64,000 nt of DNA from an uncultured Flavobacteriaceae bacterium (GCA_943842625.1 CALTCK010000001.1:186001-250000); one strand, 5' to 3'; counted from the stretch's first letter, positions 21,001 through 30,421 are shown. Notes: generated by a model from the sequence alone, not told the origin. Numbers and translations are program-made.

Positions 21001-21271
21001 TGTTAGACATTATCAAGAACACCTGTTCTTCTACAGCAAACTAAGCTACAATAAACAAGAGGCTATTGGAGATGAAATATTTAGCGATTTAGGGCGCTAC
21101 AGAGGATTATTAGACGTCTTGGCTTCTTTCGACAATCAAGAGTATACCGTTGTTGAAGCTGAAAAATTTAATGAGTATCTTCAAAAATTCAATTTTTCAG
21201 ATAACCAAAATGACTTATTGGAAGTGGAGGAAGAAATTTTTGATGACAGTTTGCTAAACTCTTTAGATTAA
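18017..21271 (+). CDS. DUF2723/TMEM260-family GT-C-like membrane protein with C-terminal TPR-like region
   Basis: N-terminal TVEPTASFWDAGEYITTSSNLEVGHPPGAPLYQILGAFFS is characteristic of DUF2723; many TM segments. Confidence 0.85.
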   Translation: MDSFNFKKWNNVLGWFVFTIALSTYWLTVEPTASFWDAGEYITTSSNLEVGHPPGAPLYQILGAFFSIFALEATNIALTINLMSVFASAFTILFMFWSLTMLLTTIVSRKIELKKQNYHAILGSAAIGSLAFAFSDSFWFNAVEAEVYAMATFIMSVLFYLALRWERDMNTPRGDRWVILIAFVIGLSFGVHFMGLLTIPAMGMLYFFKNYKSVTLKNFLIANIVMVAILLFIFKLLLPMTLKFFSASEIFFVNSIGLPFNSGTIIAGFLFTGLFYYLLRFTREKEYVKLNTLLLAILFIFIGFSSWIMLPVRANAGTMINENNPNNARELLAYYNREQYPETHLFYGPLFTEKYVGLDPKKPYKDDKPKFEKDEENGKYIIVNDFVNASQNTDDAQKGLFPRMWSMEHATNYMQFTDGLEFTIKREYLGESRLIDIVKDFNQDIRSGNVGVEDLDDFLKDFGPFLDIQKPTFLQNIAYMFEYQFGYMYWRYFMWNFSGRQDDKQGEYTDLHGNWLTGINFIDDARLGPQEFIASDSKNNKARNTYFMLPLLLGIIGILFHYKNDPKNFWVLLIFFLFTGIALKIYLNERPFEPRERDYALVGSFYVFAMWIGFGVYALFEIVKEKIKPKLAVPIVLASTALAVPVLMGSQNWDDHDRSNRYTAQSMAKMYLDSCDENAIIFTIGDNDTFALWYAQGIEGYRQDVRIVNTSLFQTDWYIDDMKKKAFDSDPIPSQLSHDKYKYGSRDFLFFQKTRKDTINIKDWMDFVANDSKKTQVELESRQWVNTFPTKVIKIPVDKEAVLQNGIVDPKDADKIVPNIYITLKGDVIYKNRLLMLDVIANNNWERPIYFSGGAFGDDDYIWMKEFLQLEGVLYKLVPIRTPLDKNNPYEMGRIDGDKMYNIVMNWKWGNSGDPAIYHDVETRRNGITYRSTLSRLANVLIEEGQNDKAENVLDLAMEKMPVDYFEFYSLLEPFILYYYQINKVEKARAVYQSVVRHYQEHLFFYSKLSYNKQEAIGDEIFSDLGRYRGLLDVLASFDNQEYTVVEAEKFNEYLQKFNFSDNQNDLLEVEEEIFDDSLLNSLD

Positions 21272-21341
21272 TAACACTTTTATTAACGCTTGCCGGACTC
21301 CAAAATGAATAATATCTAATGTATTATTCTAGAAAATTTAT

Positions 21342-21638
21342 TTAAACATATTCATTAACAAGACCAATTAACGTATTAGCGTCTTGCTCTCCGCTTTGGC
21401 GCCATTTCATTTCGCCTTGCTTGTAAATCATTAGAGTTGGTAATCCTTTAACACGCAGTGCTTTGGATAATTCTTCATTTTTTTCGACATCAATTTTTAT
21501 AACTCTGGCCTTATCACCTAAAGCAGCTGCAACATCTCTTAATACGGGATGCATTTCTTTAGATGCTTCGTCCCAGTCTGTATAAAAATCAAATAAGACA
21601 GGTACTTGGGTTTCAATTAATTCTCCAAATTTTGACAT
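21342..21638 (-). CDS. Thioredoxin-family protein lacking the CxxC pair
   Basis: Thioredoxin fold (PVLFDFYTDWDEASKEMHPVLRDVA...LRVKGLPTLMIYKQGE), but WDEAS occupies the usual WCxxC site. Confidence 0.8.
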   Translation of the reverse strand: MSKFGELIETQVPVLFDFYTDWDEASKEMHPVLRDVAAALGDKARVIKIDVEKNEELSKALRVKGLPTLMIYKQGEMKWRQSGEQDANTLIGLVNEYV

Positions 21639-21691
21639 AATTTCTTAGTATTGGTAAAAAACTGTTCTGCAAATATAGTGTTTTCAGGGAA

Positions 21692-22981
21692 TTATGCATT
21701 AGAGCCCTTTTTTTTGAGCTTTATCACAGTAATCTCTGGCCAAATTCCTACCCGACCCGGATAGCCTAAAAACCCAAATCCACGATTTACATTTATAAAT
21801 CTTCCTTTTTCTTCATAAATACCCGCCCAGTTCTCGTACCTATATTTAACAGGACTCCATTTTATCCAACCTGGTATTTCGATACCAAACTGCATTCCAT
21901 GAGTATGTCCACTTAAAGTTAATTGAAAATTACGATCGTCATTCTTAACTCTCGACTTCCAATGCGAAGGATCATGACTCAATAAGACTTTAAAATCGCT
22001 ATTATTAATGTTTTTACAAGCTGCGTCTAAATCTCCTGCTTGTTTGAAGCCATTTTCACCCCAGTTTTCTACTCCAACGATTGCAATTTTTTGATTTTTT
22101 CTCTTGATATAAAAATTCTCATTCAACAACAAATTCCAACCCATTTCAGACTGAATTTTTTTAAGCTTATTTAAGTTTTTTAATTTTTCTTCTTCACTGT
22201 TCCAACGAATATAATCTCCATAATCATGATTTCCTAAAACAGAAAAAACACCTTCTTTCGCACTTAAATTAGAAAATAACTCTTTCCAATCATCCATTTC
22301 ATCAGCAACGTTATTAACTAAATCTCCAGTAAAGAATATAGCATCACTATCTTGTTGGTTTATTAAGTCTACAGCATAAGCAATTTTGTTTTTATTGTCA
22401 AAACTACCACTATGAATATCACTTATTTGTGTCATCGTAAAACCGTCAAATGCCTCCGGCAAGTCAGCAAACTCCAATTCATATTTTAATACTTTAAAGT
22501 TATATTTCCCTTTTATCATACCATATAATAGAGTGGAAAAAGGTATTGCTGCAACTCCTAAAGCAAGTGTACTTAAAAATTTTCTTCTGGATGGGATATA
22601 AAAATTTTGCTCATTTGCAAAAATTTTAAAATACAATCCTAATATGAGTCGTGTTATATCCTCTCCTAACATAAAAATAATCACTAGTAGTTTTGGAATA
22701 ATTAATACCAAAAATAAACCGAATAAATAGCTTATTGGAGGTTGAGAGAAATGAGTTGAACTATTTGAATTTAATAAAAAATATAATGAAACGATGATCA
22801 CTAAAGAGACTAATAAATAAACTCCTGTTATCCAGAAATTTTTTGTAAGAGTTCTAATTGCTTGTAAGGCATATAAATCAATTAGGGTGTAAATTATAAT
22901 AAAAAAAAACCAGCGCATTGAACGAATAATTATTTTTTTAAATATAATATGTTTTAGATAACATTTATAAAATTTAGCCAA
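21692..22981 (-). CDS. Membrane-anchored metallophosphoesterase
   Basis: TQISDIHSGSF, FTGDLVNN, LGNHDYGDY, LSGHTHGMQFG. Confidence 0.88.
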   Translation of the reverse strand: MAKFYKCYLKHIIFKKIIIRSMRWFFFIIIYTLIDLYALQAIRTLTKNFWITGVYLLVSLVIIVSLYFLLNSNSSTHFSQPPISYLFGLFLVLIIPKLLVIIFMLGEDITRLILGLYFKIFANEQNFYIPSRRKFLSTLALGVAAIPFSTLLYGMIKGKYNFKVLKYELEFADLPEAFDGFTMTQISDIHSGSFDNKNKIAYAVDLINQQDSDAIFFTGDLVNNVADEMDDWKELFSNLSAKEGVFSVLGNHDYGDYIRWNSEEEKLKNLNKLKKIQSEMGWNLLLNENFYIKRKNQKIAIVGVENWGENGFKQAGDLDAACKNINNSDFKVLLSHDPSHWKSRVKNDDRNFQLTLSGHTHGMQFGIEIPGWIKWSPVKYRYENWAGIYEEKGRFINVNRGFGFLGYPGRVGIWPEITVIKLKKKGSNA

Positions 22982-23045
22982 TCTTTAACTTATTGGATAA
23001 AAATTAAGAAAAGATTTAATGAACCAATAGTAGATTTTTTTTCTG

Positions 23046-23717
23046 CTAGGTGAGATTTATCTCAAAAATATTATTGATTTCTCCCATTTTTGAAGTTTCA
23101 TAAACAGATGTTAGTTTTAAGTTGTTTAATGATGCTATCGAAGTAATGATTTCGATTTGACAATCTTCTGAGAGAATCATATTTACCTGATTGTGGCTGG
23201 TTATGAAGTTGGGTAATTGATTAAATAGATTTTTAAAATATTCGAATTCTTCACCACAAAACCAGGCTTTTTCTTTTATGTTTTTTGCTTTTTTAGGGTA
23301 ATATGGCGGGTTGATTATAATTAAATCGAAGGATTTATTTTTTAAGTTTTTAAATAAATCGGAATCAATGACGTCTACTTTAAGCTGATTTTCAAAAGAG
23401 GCTTTTTTCAAATAATCTAATGCGATATTATTAATATCTGTTGCGGTAACAAAGGCTCCTTTTTTACTAGCTAAAAGTGAAATAATTCCAGAACCACAAC
23501 CCAACTCCAAAAAAGCTTTATTTTTTAAATCTAATTCAACTATATAATCTAGTAATATTTTGGTGCTTAAGGTTAGATGAGGAGGAAACACCTCTGGATG
23601 CACCAAAACTTCAATATCCTGATAGTTGTATTTTCGTGGTTTTCTATAATAGTAAGTTAAACCGGTTTTTAAAAATGGCTGTGTAATACGTTTTATAATG
23701 TTTCTTAACTTTGACAT
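23046..23717 (-). CDS. Class I SAM methyltransferase with NPPY motif (HemK/TrmN6-like)
   Basis: LELGCGSGIISLLASKKGAFVTATDIN and DLIIINPPYYPK. Confidence 0.8.
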   Translation of the reverse strand: MSKLRNIIKRITQPFLKTGLTYYYRKPRKYNYQDIEVLVHPEVFPPHLTLSTKILLDYIVELDLKNKAFLELGCGSGIISLLASKKGAFVTATDINNIALDYLKKASFENQLKVDVIDSDLFKNLKNKSFDLIIINPPYYPKKAKNIKEKAWFCGEEFEYFKNLFNQLPNFITSHNQVNMILSEDCQIEIITSIASLNNLKLTSVYETSKMGEINNIFEINLT

Positions 23718-25238
23718 TATTCAGAGTAAAAGCCTTGAGTTTCAGGTTGACGATATTTCCAAATTTTATGCATGATTTTTATTTCATAAGGATATTTATA
23801 AAAACCCGTTATATATCGAATCTTAGAAACACCCCTTAACAAACTCCTCTTAAATCCTTTAATTCTAAAATCGGTAGCAGTTGGATAATAGCCATTTAAA
23901 ACTGTTTCAAAATTCATAATTCGATCTACCATTTTTGGAGTTAGCCAAGGCGTTAGTGGATTTTTTCTTAAATCAAAATTTTCCCAAGCTGGAGCTAACC
24001 AATCTTCAAGATTTTTGGGAAAACTAAAGCCCGCTTTTTGAATTTGTTCATACAACTCAGATCCCTCGGTAGCTACAGGACTATATAAGTAAATAATAAT
24101 TTCAGCATCAGGGTTAATTTCTTTAATTTCTTTTATAAAATTAATATCCCATTCTATTTGAGCCATCACTTTTTCGGGAGTTTCAGCAGGCATACCTAAT
24201 ACAAAAGAAAGTTCTGGGATGATACCAATTGGATATAACCTTTTTACAAACTCTTTGATGGTTTCCCCAGTTTGAGTTCCTCCTTTATTCATTTGTTTTA
24301 GGATTTCATCATTACCAGTTTCAGCTCCCAAAAAAATCATCTTACAACCAGCTTCTTTCATTAAAATTAAATCGGCATCACTGTATTTGTTTATAGTGTC
24401 AATTCTTCCTTCCCCCCACCAAGTGATCCCATCGTTTTTAATCAATTCAGAAAATTCGATGACTCTTTTCCTGGAAGTAAAGAAATTATTATCATGAAAC
24501 TCTATGGCTTCTATACGATAAGTATCCTTAAAATATTTTACATCTTTATAAACTGATTCTGCAGATTTTGCTTTCCAACGACCCTTATAAATAGGAACTA
24601 CGGCACAAAAAGAACAAGTGAAAGGACAGCCTAAACTAGAATGGTAACTAAAGGTATTTCTTCCCAAAAAAGTTTTACTTAAGTAGTTTTCTAAGTTGTA
24701 AAAACTATTTAAATGTTGATAAGGTAATTTCGGCAACGAATCCTGATCTAACAGTTCTTCTTTTGCTGTTTTTATGATTTCACCTTCTTCATTTTTGAAG
24801 ATCAAGGTTTTTTATAGTTGAAATTTCAGTATGATTATTATCCTCTAAAACCCTTATTAATGAAGGAAAAGCAATATCGCCAGGTCCATTTATAACATAA
24901 TCTACAAAACCAGACGAGATGGAAACCTGGTATTGGTTGGAAGCAAAATATCCACCCCAAATAGTAATACAATCTGGATATTTGTCCTTTATTTTTTTAG
25001 TAAAAGGAATGGCTTGTCTTAATTGAGGTCCGGGCATTACCGTACTACAGAAATATTTAAAATTTCCTGTTTTAAAATAAGAATCAATTTTCTCCCAAGG
25101 ATCATTTTCTAAATTTCCATCAACAAACACAAATTCGTAAATCCCATAAATAGAAGCTCCCACTTGTAAAATAGAATTTGGAATTCGATGTTTACCATTG
25201 GCACTTTTAGGGTTAAATATGAGAATTTGGTTATTCAT
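23717..25238 (-). CDS. B12-binding-domain radical SAM protein, interrupted by an apparent single-base frameshift near 24803
   Basis: N-terminal ORF (24789-25238) has a B12-binding-like Rossmann region (WGGYFASN...GPGDIAFPSL). The downstream ORF (23717-24805) has CPFTCSFC and GAETGNDEILKQMNKG. Removing one base fuses ISTIKNL to IFKNEEGEIIKTA. Confidence 0.82.
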
Positions 25239-25261
25239 TTAGAAAAAAATAGTTTAGCAAT

Positions 25262-26020
25262 TTAAAAATTATTTAATGATTTCTCTTTAAAAAAGTGATA
25301 AGCATTTTTGTATGCTTTACTTGCATTATCCAATAAATCATCATGAATAGTTATAGCTTTAGAATTGGTTTTAAATATTGTTCCTTTAGTTATATTTGAA
25401 GAAGGATCCCCCCATTTTTGAGTATACTTTTTTAGCTGGTATTCTTTTTTTAGAGGATTGTTTAAGTTTAGAAAAACTGATAAATTATTTAATACCTCAT
25501 CTGGTTTTTCTATTAATTCATCATAGTCAATAAAAAACCAATTGGAAGGTTTTAATAAGGATATAAAGTCTATTAGATAACTCAGCCTATCCATGTAAAT
25601 ACTAGTAACTGTTTCCTGGCTCATCGGCATATTTTTATTATTAGATAAGTTTATGATACTTGAGATTGTATCTTGAGGGTTTCGTATCAAAATGATATGT
25701 TTGTTGCTATTAGGAATAATAACATTTCTATTCGGAGTGACAGAGCCATGATTAACTTGATTTACAATATACTTGCATTTTTTAAATAATTGACGTGATT
25801 TTCTTCTTATGTCAAATTCAGATTTTATTAGGCTTTCAAAATTTTGATATTTAATAAAATATTCACCAAACCCAATAATTTTATTATGATCTGATAAAAC
25901 ATGCATTAATAAGGAACTGCCACTTCTTGGATGCCCCATGATAAATAGGAAACGTTGGCCTTTATCAGGTCTAAATGGTTTCCATATCTGAATTAGTATG
26001 TTTTTAATAAAATTTTTCAA
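25262..26020 (-). CDS. Sulfotransferase-fold protein
   Basis: 5' PSB-like FIMGHPRSGSSLLMHVLSDH and 3' PB-like ILIRNPQDTISSIINL. Confidence 0.78.
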   Translation of the reverse strand: MKNFIKNILIQIWKPFRPDKGQRFLFIMGHPRSGSSLLMHVLSDHNKIIGFGEYFIKYQNFESLIKSEFDIRRKSRQLFKKCKYIVNQVNHGSVTPNRNVIIPNSNKHIILIRNPQDTISSIINLSNNKNMPMSQETVTSIYMDRLSYLIDFISLLKPSNWFFIDYDELIEKPDEVLNNLSVFLNLNNPLKKEYQLKKYTQKWGDPSSNITKGTIFKTNSKAITIHDDLLDNASKAYKNAYHFFKEKSLNNF

Positions 26021-27192
26021 TTCTTAGTTTTTTTTATCCAAAACCACAATAAAACAACAATAGCCCATTGTCCAAGAACTTTCAATAGTAGGGCTCCTGT
26101 TATATTCCAATATTTTATTAAAAAATATCCAGCGAATAATTGGAAGATTAAAATTAAAGAAGTGAAATAAGCTATTTTTATTTGGTGATTTTTTTTATAA
26201 TATTCATTTACCAATAGAATATTTAAAAATAAGGGAACTACAAATAAAAAAGCTAAGCCATACTGTAATTTTGAGAAGGTAAACCGATATAAGTAATTTA
26301 AAACAAGAAAAATTATTAATGTAGCAAAAAAAGCAAATCCCCAACCGTAAAAAAAGAATTTTTTTTGAATATCTTTTATTTTTTGGTTTTTAAACCGATA
26401 ATAATTTTTAAGATAGGGAGTAATAAAAAAGGCACTTGCCATTTGTGATAATGCTAAAAAACTAATTAACATTTGATATTTGCTGAGTAAGGTAAAGTTG
26501 AAAAATAAAGCTCCATAATAGGTATCTACTCTTGACCTTAATGTCCCTAAAGCAAGAGGAATAAAAAATGGTAAAGACTTTTTCAACTCTTTAAATTGAA
26601 AATTAACAGGAGTATTCTTAAAGTCTCCAATAAAAAAATACAAAAAAGTTAAAAACTTTACTGCAAGCGCGATTACAATTAGTTGTATTAAAATCTTTAA
26701 ATTTAACACCTCTATTTCTAGAATTACCATTAGTAAAAGAGTCACTAGAAAAAACGATTCGACTCCTATATTTAATTTGAATTTTCTGTTGAAAACTATC
26801 AATGATTTAAATGATTGATTCAAAAATTTTAATAGTACCAATAACAAAACATCAATCTCTATGTCCAAGAAGGCTGGAGTGAAAAATATTAAAATCCCAC
26901 TAGGAATCAATAAAAAACTTCTAACTAAAATATTATTAAGCCACTTCTGATTTACTTTTGATGGAAACTCGCTAAAAGTCTTCAGCAAATAATCATTATT
27001 CCCAAACGATAAGAAAAGTAAAAATAGGTTACTCCAAATTAATATTTCTGCGTATTCTCCCCATAATTCAACAGACTTAAATCTAACGATAACCAATGAT
27101 AAAAGAACAACAGATAAAATGCTTAAAATTTGACTTACACCAAAAAGTGAAATGACTTTAATCCTATGTTTTGCTTTTTTTAAGGGATTCAT
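26017..27192 (-). CDS. Polysaccharide flippase-like (MOP/Wzx-type) membrane protein
   Basis: About 12 TM segments, Wzx-like N-terminus; located with glycan genes. Confidence 0.65.
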   Translation of the reverse strand: MNPLKKAKHRIKVISLFGVSQILSILSVVLLSLVIVRFKSVELWGEYAEILIWSNLFLLFLSFGNNDYLLKTFSEFPSKVNQKWLNNILVRSFLLIPSGILIFFTPAFLDIEIDVLLLVLLKFLNQSFKSLIVFNRKFKLNIGVESFFLVTLLLMVILEIEVLNLKILIQLIVIALAVKFLTFLYFFIGDFKNTPVNFQFKELKKSLPFFIPLALGTLRSRVDTYYGALFFNFTLLSKYQMLISFLALSQMASAFFITPYLKNYYRFKNQKIKDIQKKFFFYGWGFAFFATLIIFLVLNYLYRFTFSKLQYGLAFLFVVPLFLNILLVNEYYKKNHQIKIAYFTSLILIFQLFAGYFLIKYWNITGALLLKVLGQWAIVVLLWFWIKKTKN

Positions 27193-27267
27193 TTAGTATT
27201 TGACTCGTTTTTTATGCTAATATGAGATAATATTTTAATTCTTGAATAATAAATAATAGTTTTGATT

Positions 27268-28869
27268 ATGTTTTCTAAAGTAATTGAAAAGTTTAATAAG
27301 TTTCCACTATTGTATTTAGGCCCACTATTTCTTGTGTTATTTTATTTTCTTTTTCAATCATTAACATATAACCTCCATGATTTTTCCAATAGCTATTTTT
27401 CCGCAAAATTAATTAGAGAATCACTTTCATCAAATCTTTTGTTTGATATTTATGAGTTCAATAGTTATATATGGAATTTAGGTTACACCAATGTATTGGT
27501 AGATTTTTATATAAATAGTCCTTTTACAATTACATTTTTTTATCCTTTTACTTTTATAGAAAACCCTTATATAGCCAAAGCAATTTATAATTTAATTTGT
27601 ATTGTTTTATTTAGTTTTAGTCTTTATTTACTTGTACGAGATAAGTTTAAAAAACGATATGAGATTTTATTTTTTTTACCCATCCTTTTTTTTGTTCCCA
27701 TTCGTAACGGAATATTATTTGGACAATCTTATTTTTTAATTTTTGCTTTAGTTGTATTTGGATTCTTATCCATTGAAAATAAAAAAGAAAAACTCGGAGT
27801 AAGCCTAATCAGCATTGCAGTTTTATTGAAGATATTCCCAGTTTTTTATGGAGTCGCATTATTGTTTTATAAAAATTGGAAAGCAATAATTGTTGGAATA
27901 ATCTCTTCACTTATTTTAATAAGTTTTTCAATATTTATTACAGGATTCCCTATTTGGGAGACTTACCTGTTAGAAATTTTACCAAATGCAATACAAAATA
28001 ATAGCACTGTTGACTATCGTTACAATGCACAGTCTATGGATGTTTTTTTTAAGACTCTATTTGTTGAAGACTCATATTATAATCCAGATGCATTATTTAA
28101 TAATGAGCAAGTTTACATTTTATTAAAGTGGTTATTTAAATCGAGTGTGATTGCTTTGACTGTTGGACTTAGTTTTAAAAACAAAAAAAACTTTTTAAGA
28201 CTTTTATCTTTTTGGGTGGTTGCCTTGTTTTTATTACAAAGTAGGACAGCTACCTATGCACAGATTTTGTGGATCATACCAATGATTTGTTTATTAAATC
28301 AAAAAATATCGAACAAAAAAAAAATAGTTTCTCTCCTATTTATTCTAATCATATGTAATATTCCAGTTTATCAACTCGAACCATTACCGATATTTTTTAA
28401 ATTTTTAAGATTATGGTTTACTATTTTATTAAGCTTTTTATTTTTTAGTAGCTTTTCAATTAAACCAGATTATAAATGGTTTATCTTCGTTTTGATTGTT
28501 TTATTACCGCTTCATATAGAGATGTTTAAAGAAACTAAAAAAAGTATATCTACCTATGTTTTAAAAGAAAAAAAATATTTTTTGATTTATGATTATTTTG
28601 AAAACGAAGGGTCTCTATATGTAAAAACTCTAGGGAAAAAAGGAAACCAAACTATTAATTTAAACATACCGATTTCTTCATTTAATGAAAATATTTCAGA
28701 AGTAGTTGGTAATCAAATAAAATTTGGAGACCAGCTTATTTTAGAAGATTATTCTTTAAAGAAAAAGCCAGTTTTAGTCAATAATAAAGAATTATATTAC
28801 TTAACCGATCATCATTCTAGAAGAGGGGCTTTTACCCTAAAAAAAATTAACATTGAAGCAATTCATTAA
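27268..28869 (+). CDS. GT87-like (DUF2029) GT-C glycosyltransferase
   Basis: Polytopic protein with NGILFGQSYFLIFALVVFGFLSIE and GVSLISIAVLLKIFPVFYGVALLFYKNWKA, typical of GT87. ATG at 27268. Confidence 0.72.
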   Translation: MFSKVIEKFNKFPLLYLGPLFLVLFYFLFQSLTYNLHDFSNSYFSAKLIRESLSSNLLFDIYEFNSYIWNLGYTNVLVDFYINSPFTITFFYPFTFIENPYIAKAIYNLICIVLFSFSLYLLVRDKFKKRYEILFFLPILFFVPIRNGILFGQSYFLIFALVVFGFLSIENKKEKLGVSLISIAVLLKIFPVFYGVALLFYKNWKAIIVGIISSLILISFSIFITGFPIWETYLLEILPNAIQNNSTVDYRYNAQSMDVFFKTLFVEDSYYNPDALFNNEQVYILLKWLFKSSVIALTVGLSFKNKKNFLRLLSFWVVALFLLQSRTATYAQILWIIPMICLLNQKISNKKKIVSLLFILIICNIPVYQLEPLPIFFKFLRLWFTILLSFLFFSSFSIKPDYKWFIFVLIVLLPLHIEMFKETKKSISTYVLKEKKYFLIYDYFENEGSLYVKTLGKKGNQTINLNIPISSFNENISEVVGNQIKFGDQLILEDYSLKKKPVLVNNKELYYLTDHHSRRGAFTLKKINIEAIH

Positions 28870-29683
28870 ATACTACATAAAAGATTCAATATTATTAGGG
28901 CTAGAAAAAATAAAATTGTTTCTATTCCCTAGAAAGAAACCAATTCTTGTATTCACGATGGCCAAGGTAGGATCTTTAAGTGTTTACTTTTCATTAAAAA
29001 AAAGACTCTTTAAAAATGCGCTATTTCACGTTCATTCTCTCAATGAAATAGAAATTAAAAAAGGGATTCGACTATGCTTTCAAAACAGGGTATATCCGGG
29101 CAGTAAAACACCTGTTTTTCTAATCAATAAGAAAATTATCAATCAAAAACGACCTTTTAAAATAGTATGCTTATTTAGGGATCCATTGGAAAGAAATATT
29201 TCAGCTTTTTTTGATGCATTTAAATTATACACAGGTACAAAACCTAATGATTATAATGGTAGTTCAAAAAAACTAAAAGAATATTATGACGAAAACCTTA
29301 ATCATGAATTCCCTTTAAATTGGTTTGATGATCAATTTTTTGACGCAACGAACATTAATATTTATGATTATAAATTTGATAAAGAACAAGGATATTCTAT
29401 TCTTAAAACCGGTACGATTGAACTCCTCTTAATCAATAGTGATTTAAATGACTCCATAAAAGAAAATCTAATAAAAGATTTTTGTAATTTAAAATCATTC
29501 AAACTTAAAAACAGAAATTTATCATCTTCAAAAGAATATGCTTTGTTGAATAGTGATTTTAAAAAGCAAACAAAGTTTTCTAAAGACTATTTAGATTTAT
29601 TATATCATTCAAAATATGCAAGACATTTTTTTACCGAAAAGTATATTATGAACCAAAAAGAAAAATGGAGTACCCAACGTTAA
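28853..29683 (+). CDS. Putative capsular polysaccharide synthesis/sulfotransferase-like protein
   Basis: PILVFTMAKVGSLSVYFSLKK (PSB-like), FKIVCLFRDPLERNISAFFDAF (PB-like); overlaps the preceding gene. Confidence 0.65.
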   Translation: MKQFIKYYIKDSILLGLEKIKLFLFPRKKPILVFTMAKVGSLSVYFSLKKRLFKNALFHVHSLNEIEIKKGIRLCFQNRVYPGSKTPVFLINKKIINQKRPFKIVCLFRDPLERNISAFFDAFKLYTGTKPNDYNGSSKKLKEYYDENLNHEFPLNWFDDQFFDATNINIYDYKFDKEQGYSILKTGTIELLLINSDLNDSIKENLIKDFCNLKSFKLKNRNLSSSKEYALLNSDFKKQTKFSKDYLDLLYHSKYARHFFTEKYIMNQKEKWSTQR

Positions 29684-30420
29684 CTTTTAAACAAACTAAA
29701 TCGAAATCCCATTTTCTGTAAAAAATATTTTATAGAAACAATTAAAACACCCAAACCATATTTTACACTTCTCGAGAAATTAATTGAAGAAGAATCTTTT
29801 TCATAATTAGCCGGGCAGGAAATTTCGCCAATTTCGATTCCGTGATAACAAATTTGAGCCAAAAGTTGATTGTCAAAAATAAAGTCGTCAGAATTAGTCT
29901 GAAAAGGAATATTTTTTAATAGTTCCGCATAAAAGCATCGGTATCCTGTGTGGTATTCTGATAGTTTTTGTCCCATTAATAAGTTTTGAATGAATGTTAA
30001 AGTTCTGTTAGAAAGATATTTATAAACAGGCATTCCACCTTTTAATGCACTTTTTCCTAAAATTCTAGATCCCAGTACAACTTTAAAAACTCCACTAGCA
30101 ATTAAAGAACACATAGCAGGTATTAATTTTGGATCGTATTGATAATCTGGATGTAGCATCACGATAATATCGGCATCTAGCTCTAACGCTTTTTGATAGC
30201 AAGACTTTTGATTGGCTCCATAACCCAAATTGTCTTTATGTTCTATAATATGCTGAATCCCTAATTTTTTGGCTATTGAAACAGTATGGTCCCCGCTAAA
30301 ATCATCTGTTAAAATTATGTCGTCAACAATATCAAACGGAATTTCACTAAATGTTTTTTCAAGAGTTTTTTCAGCATTATAGGCTGGAAGTATGACTATT
30401 ATTTTCTTTTTATTAATCAT
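29680..30420 (-). CDS. GT2 glycosyltransferase, DPM/DPG-synthase-like
   Basis: IVILPAYNAEKTLEKTF...DDIILTDDFSGDHT...GYGANQKSCYQKALELDADIIVMLHPDYQYDP. Confidence 0.85.
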   Translation of the reverse strand: MINKKKIIVILPAYNAEKTLEKTFSEIPFDIVDDIILTDDFSGDHTVSIAKKLGIQHIIEHKDNLGYGANQKSCYQKALELDADIIVMLHPDYQYDPKLIPAMCSLIASGVFKVVLGSRILGKSALKGGMPVYKYLSNRTLTFIQNLLMGQKLSEYHTGYRCFYAELLKNIPFQTNSDDFIFDNQLLAQICYHGIEIGEISCPANYEKDSSSINFSRSVKYGLGVLIVSIKYFLQKMGFRFSLFKS

Positions 30421-30421
30421 T

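Noticed and set aside
21307-21329. GAATAATA/TATTATTC inverted repeat between the DUF2723 gene and thioredoxin-like gene
   Set aside because: All-AT stem in an AT-rich region with a weak T tract; may be a poor terminator but could be chance.
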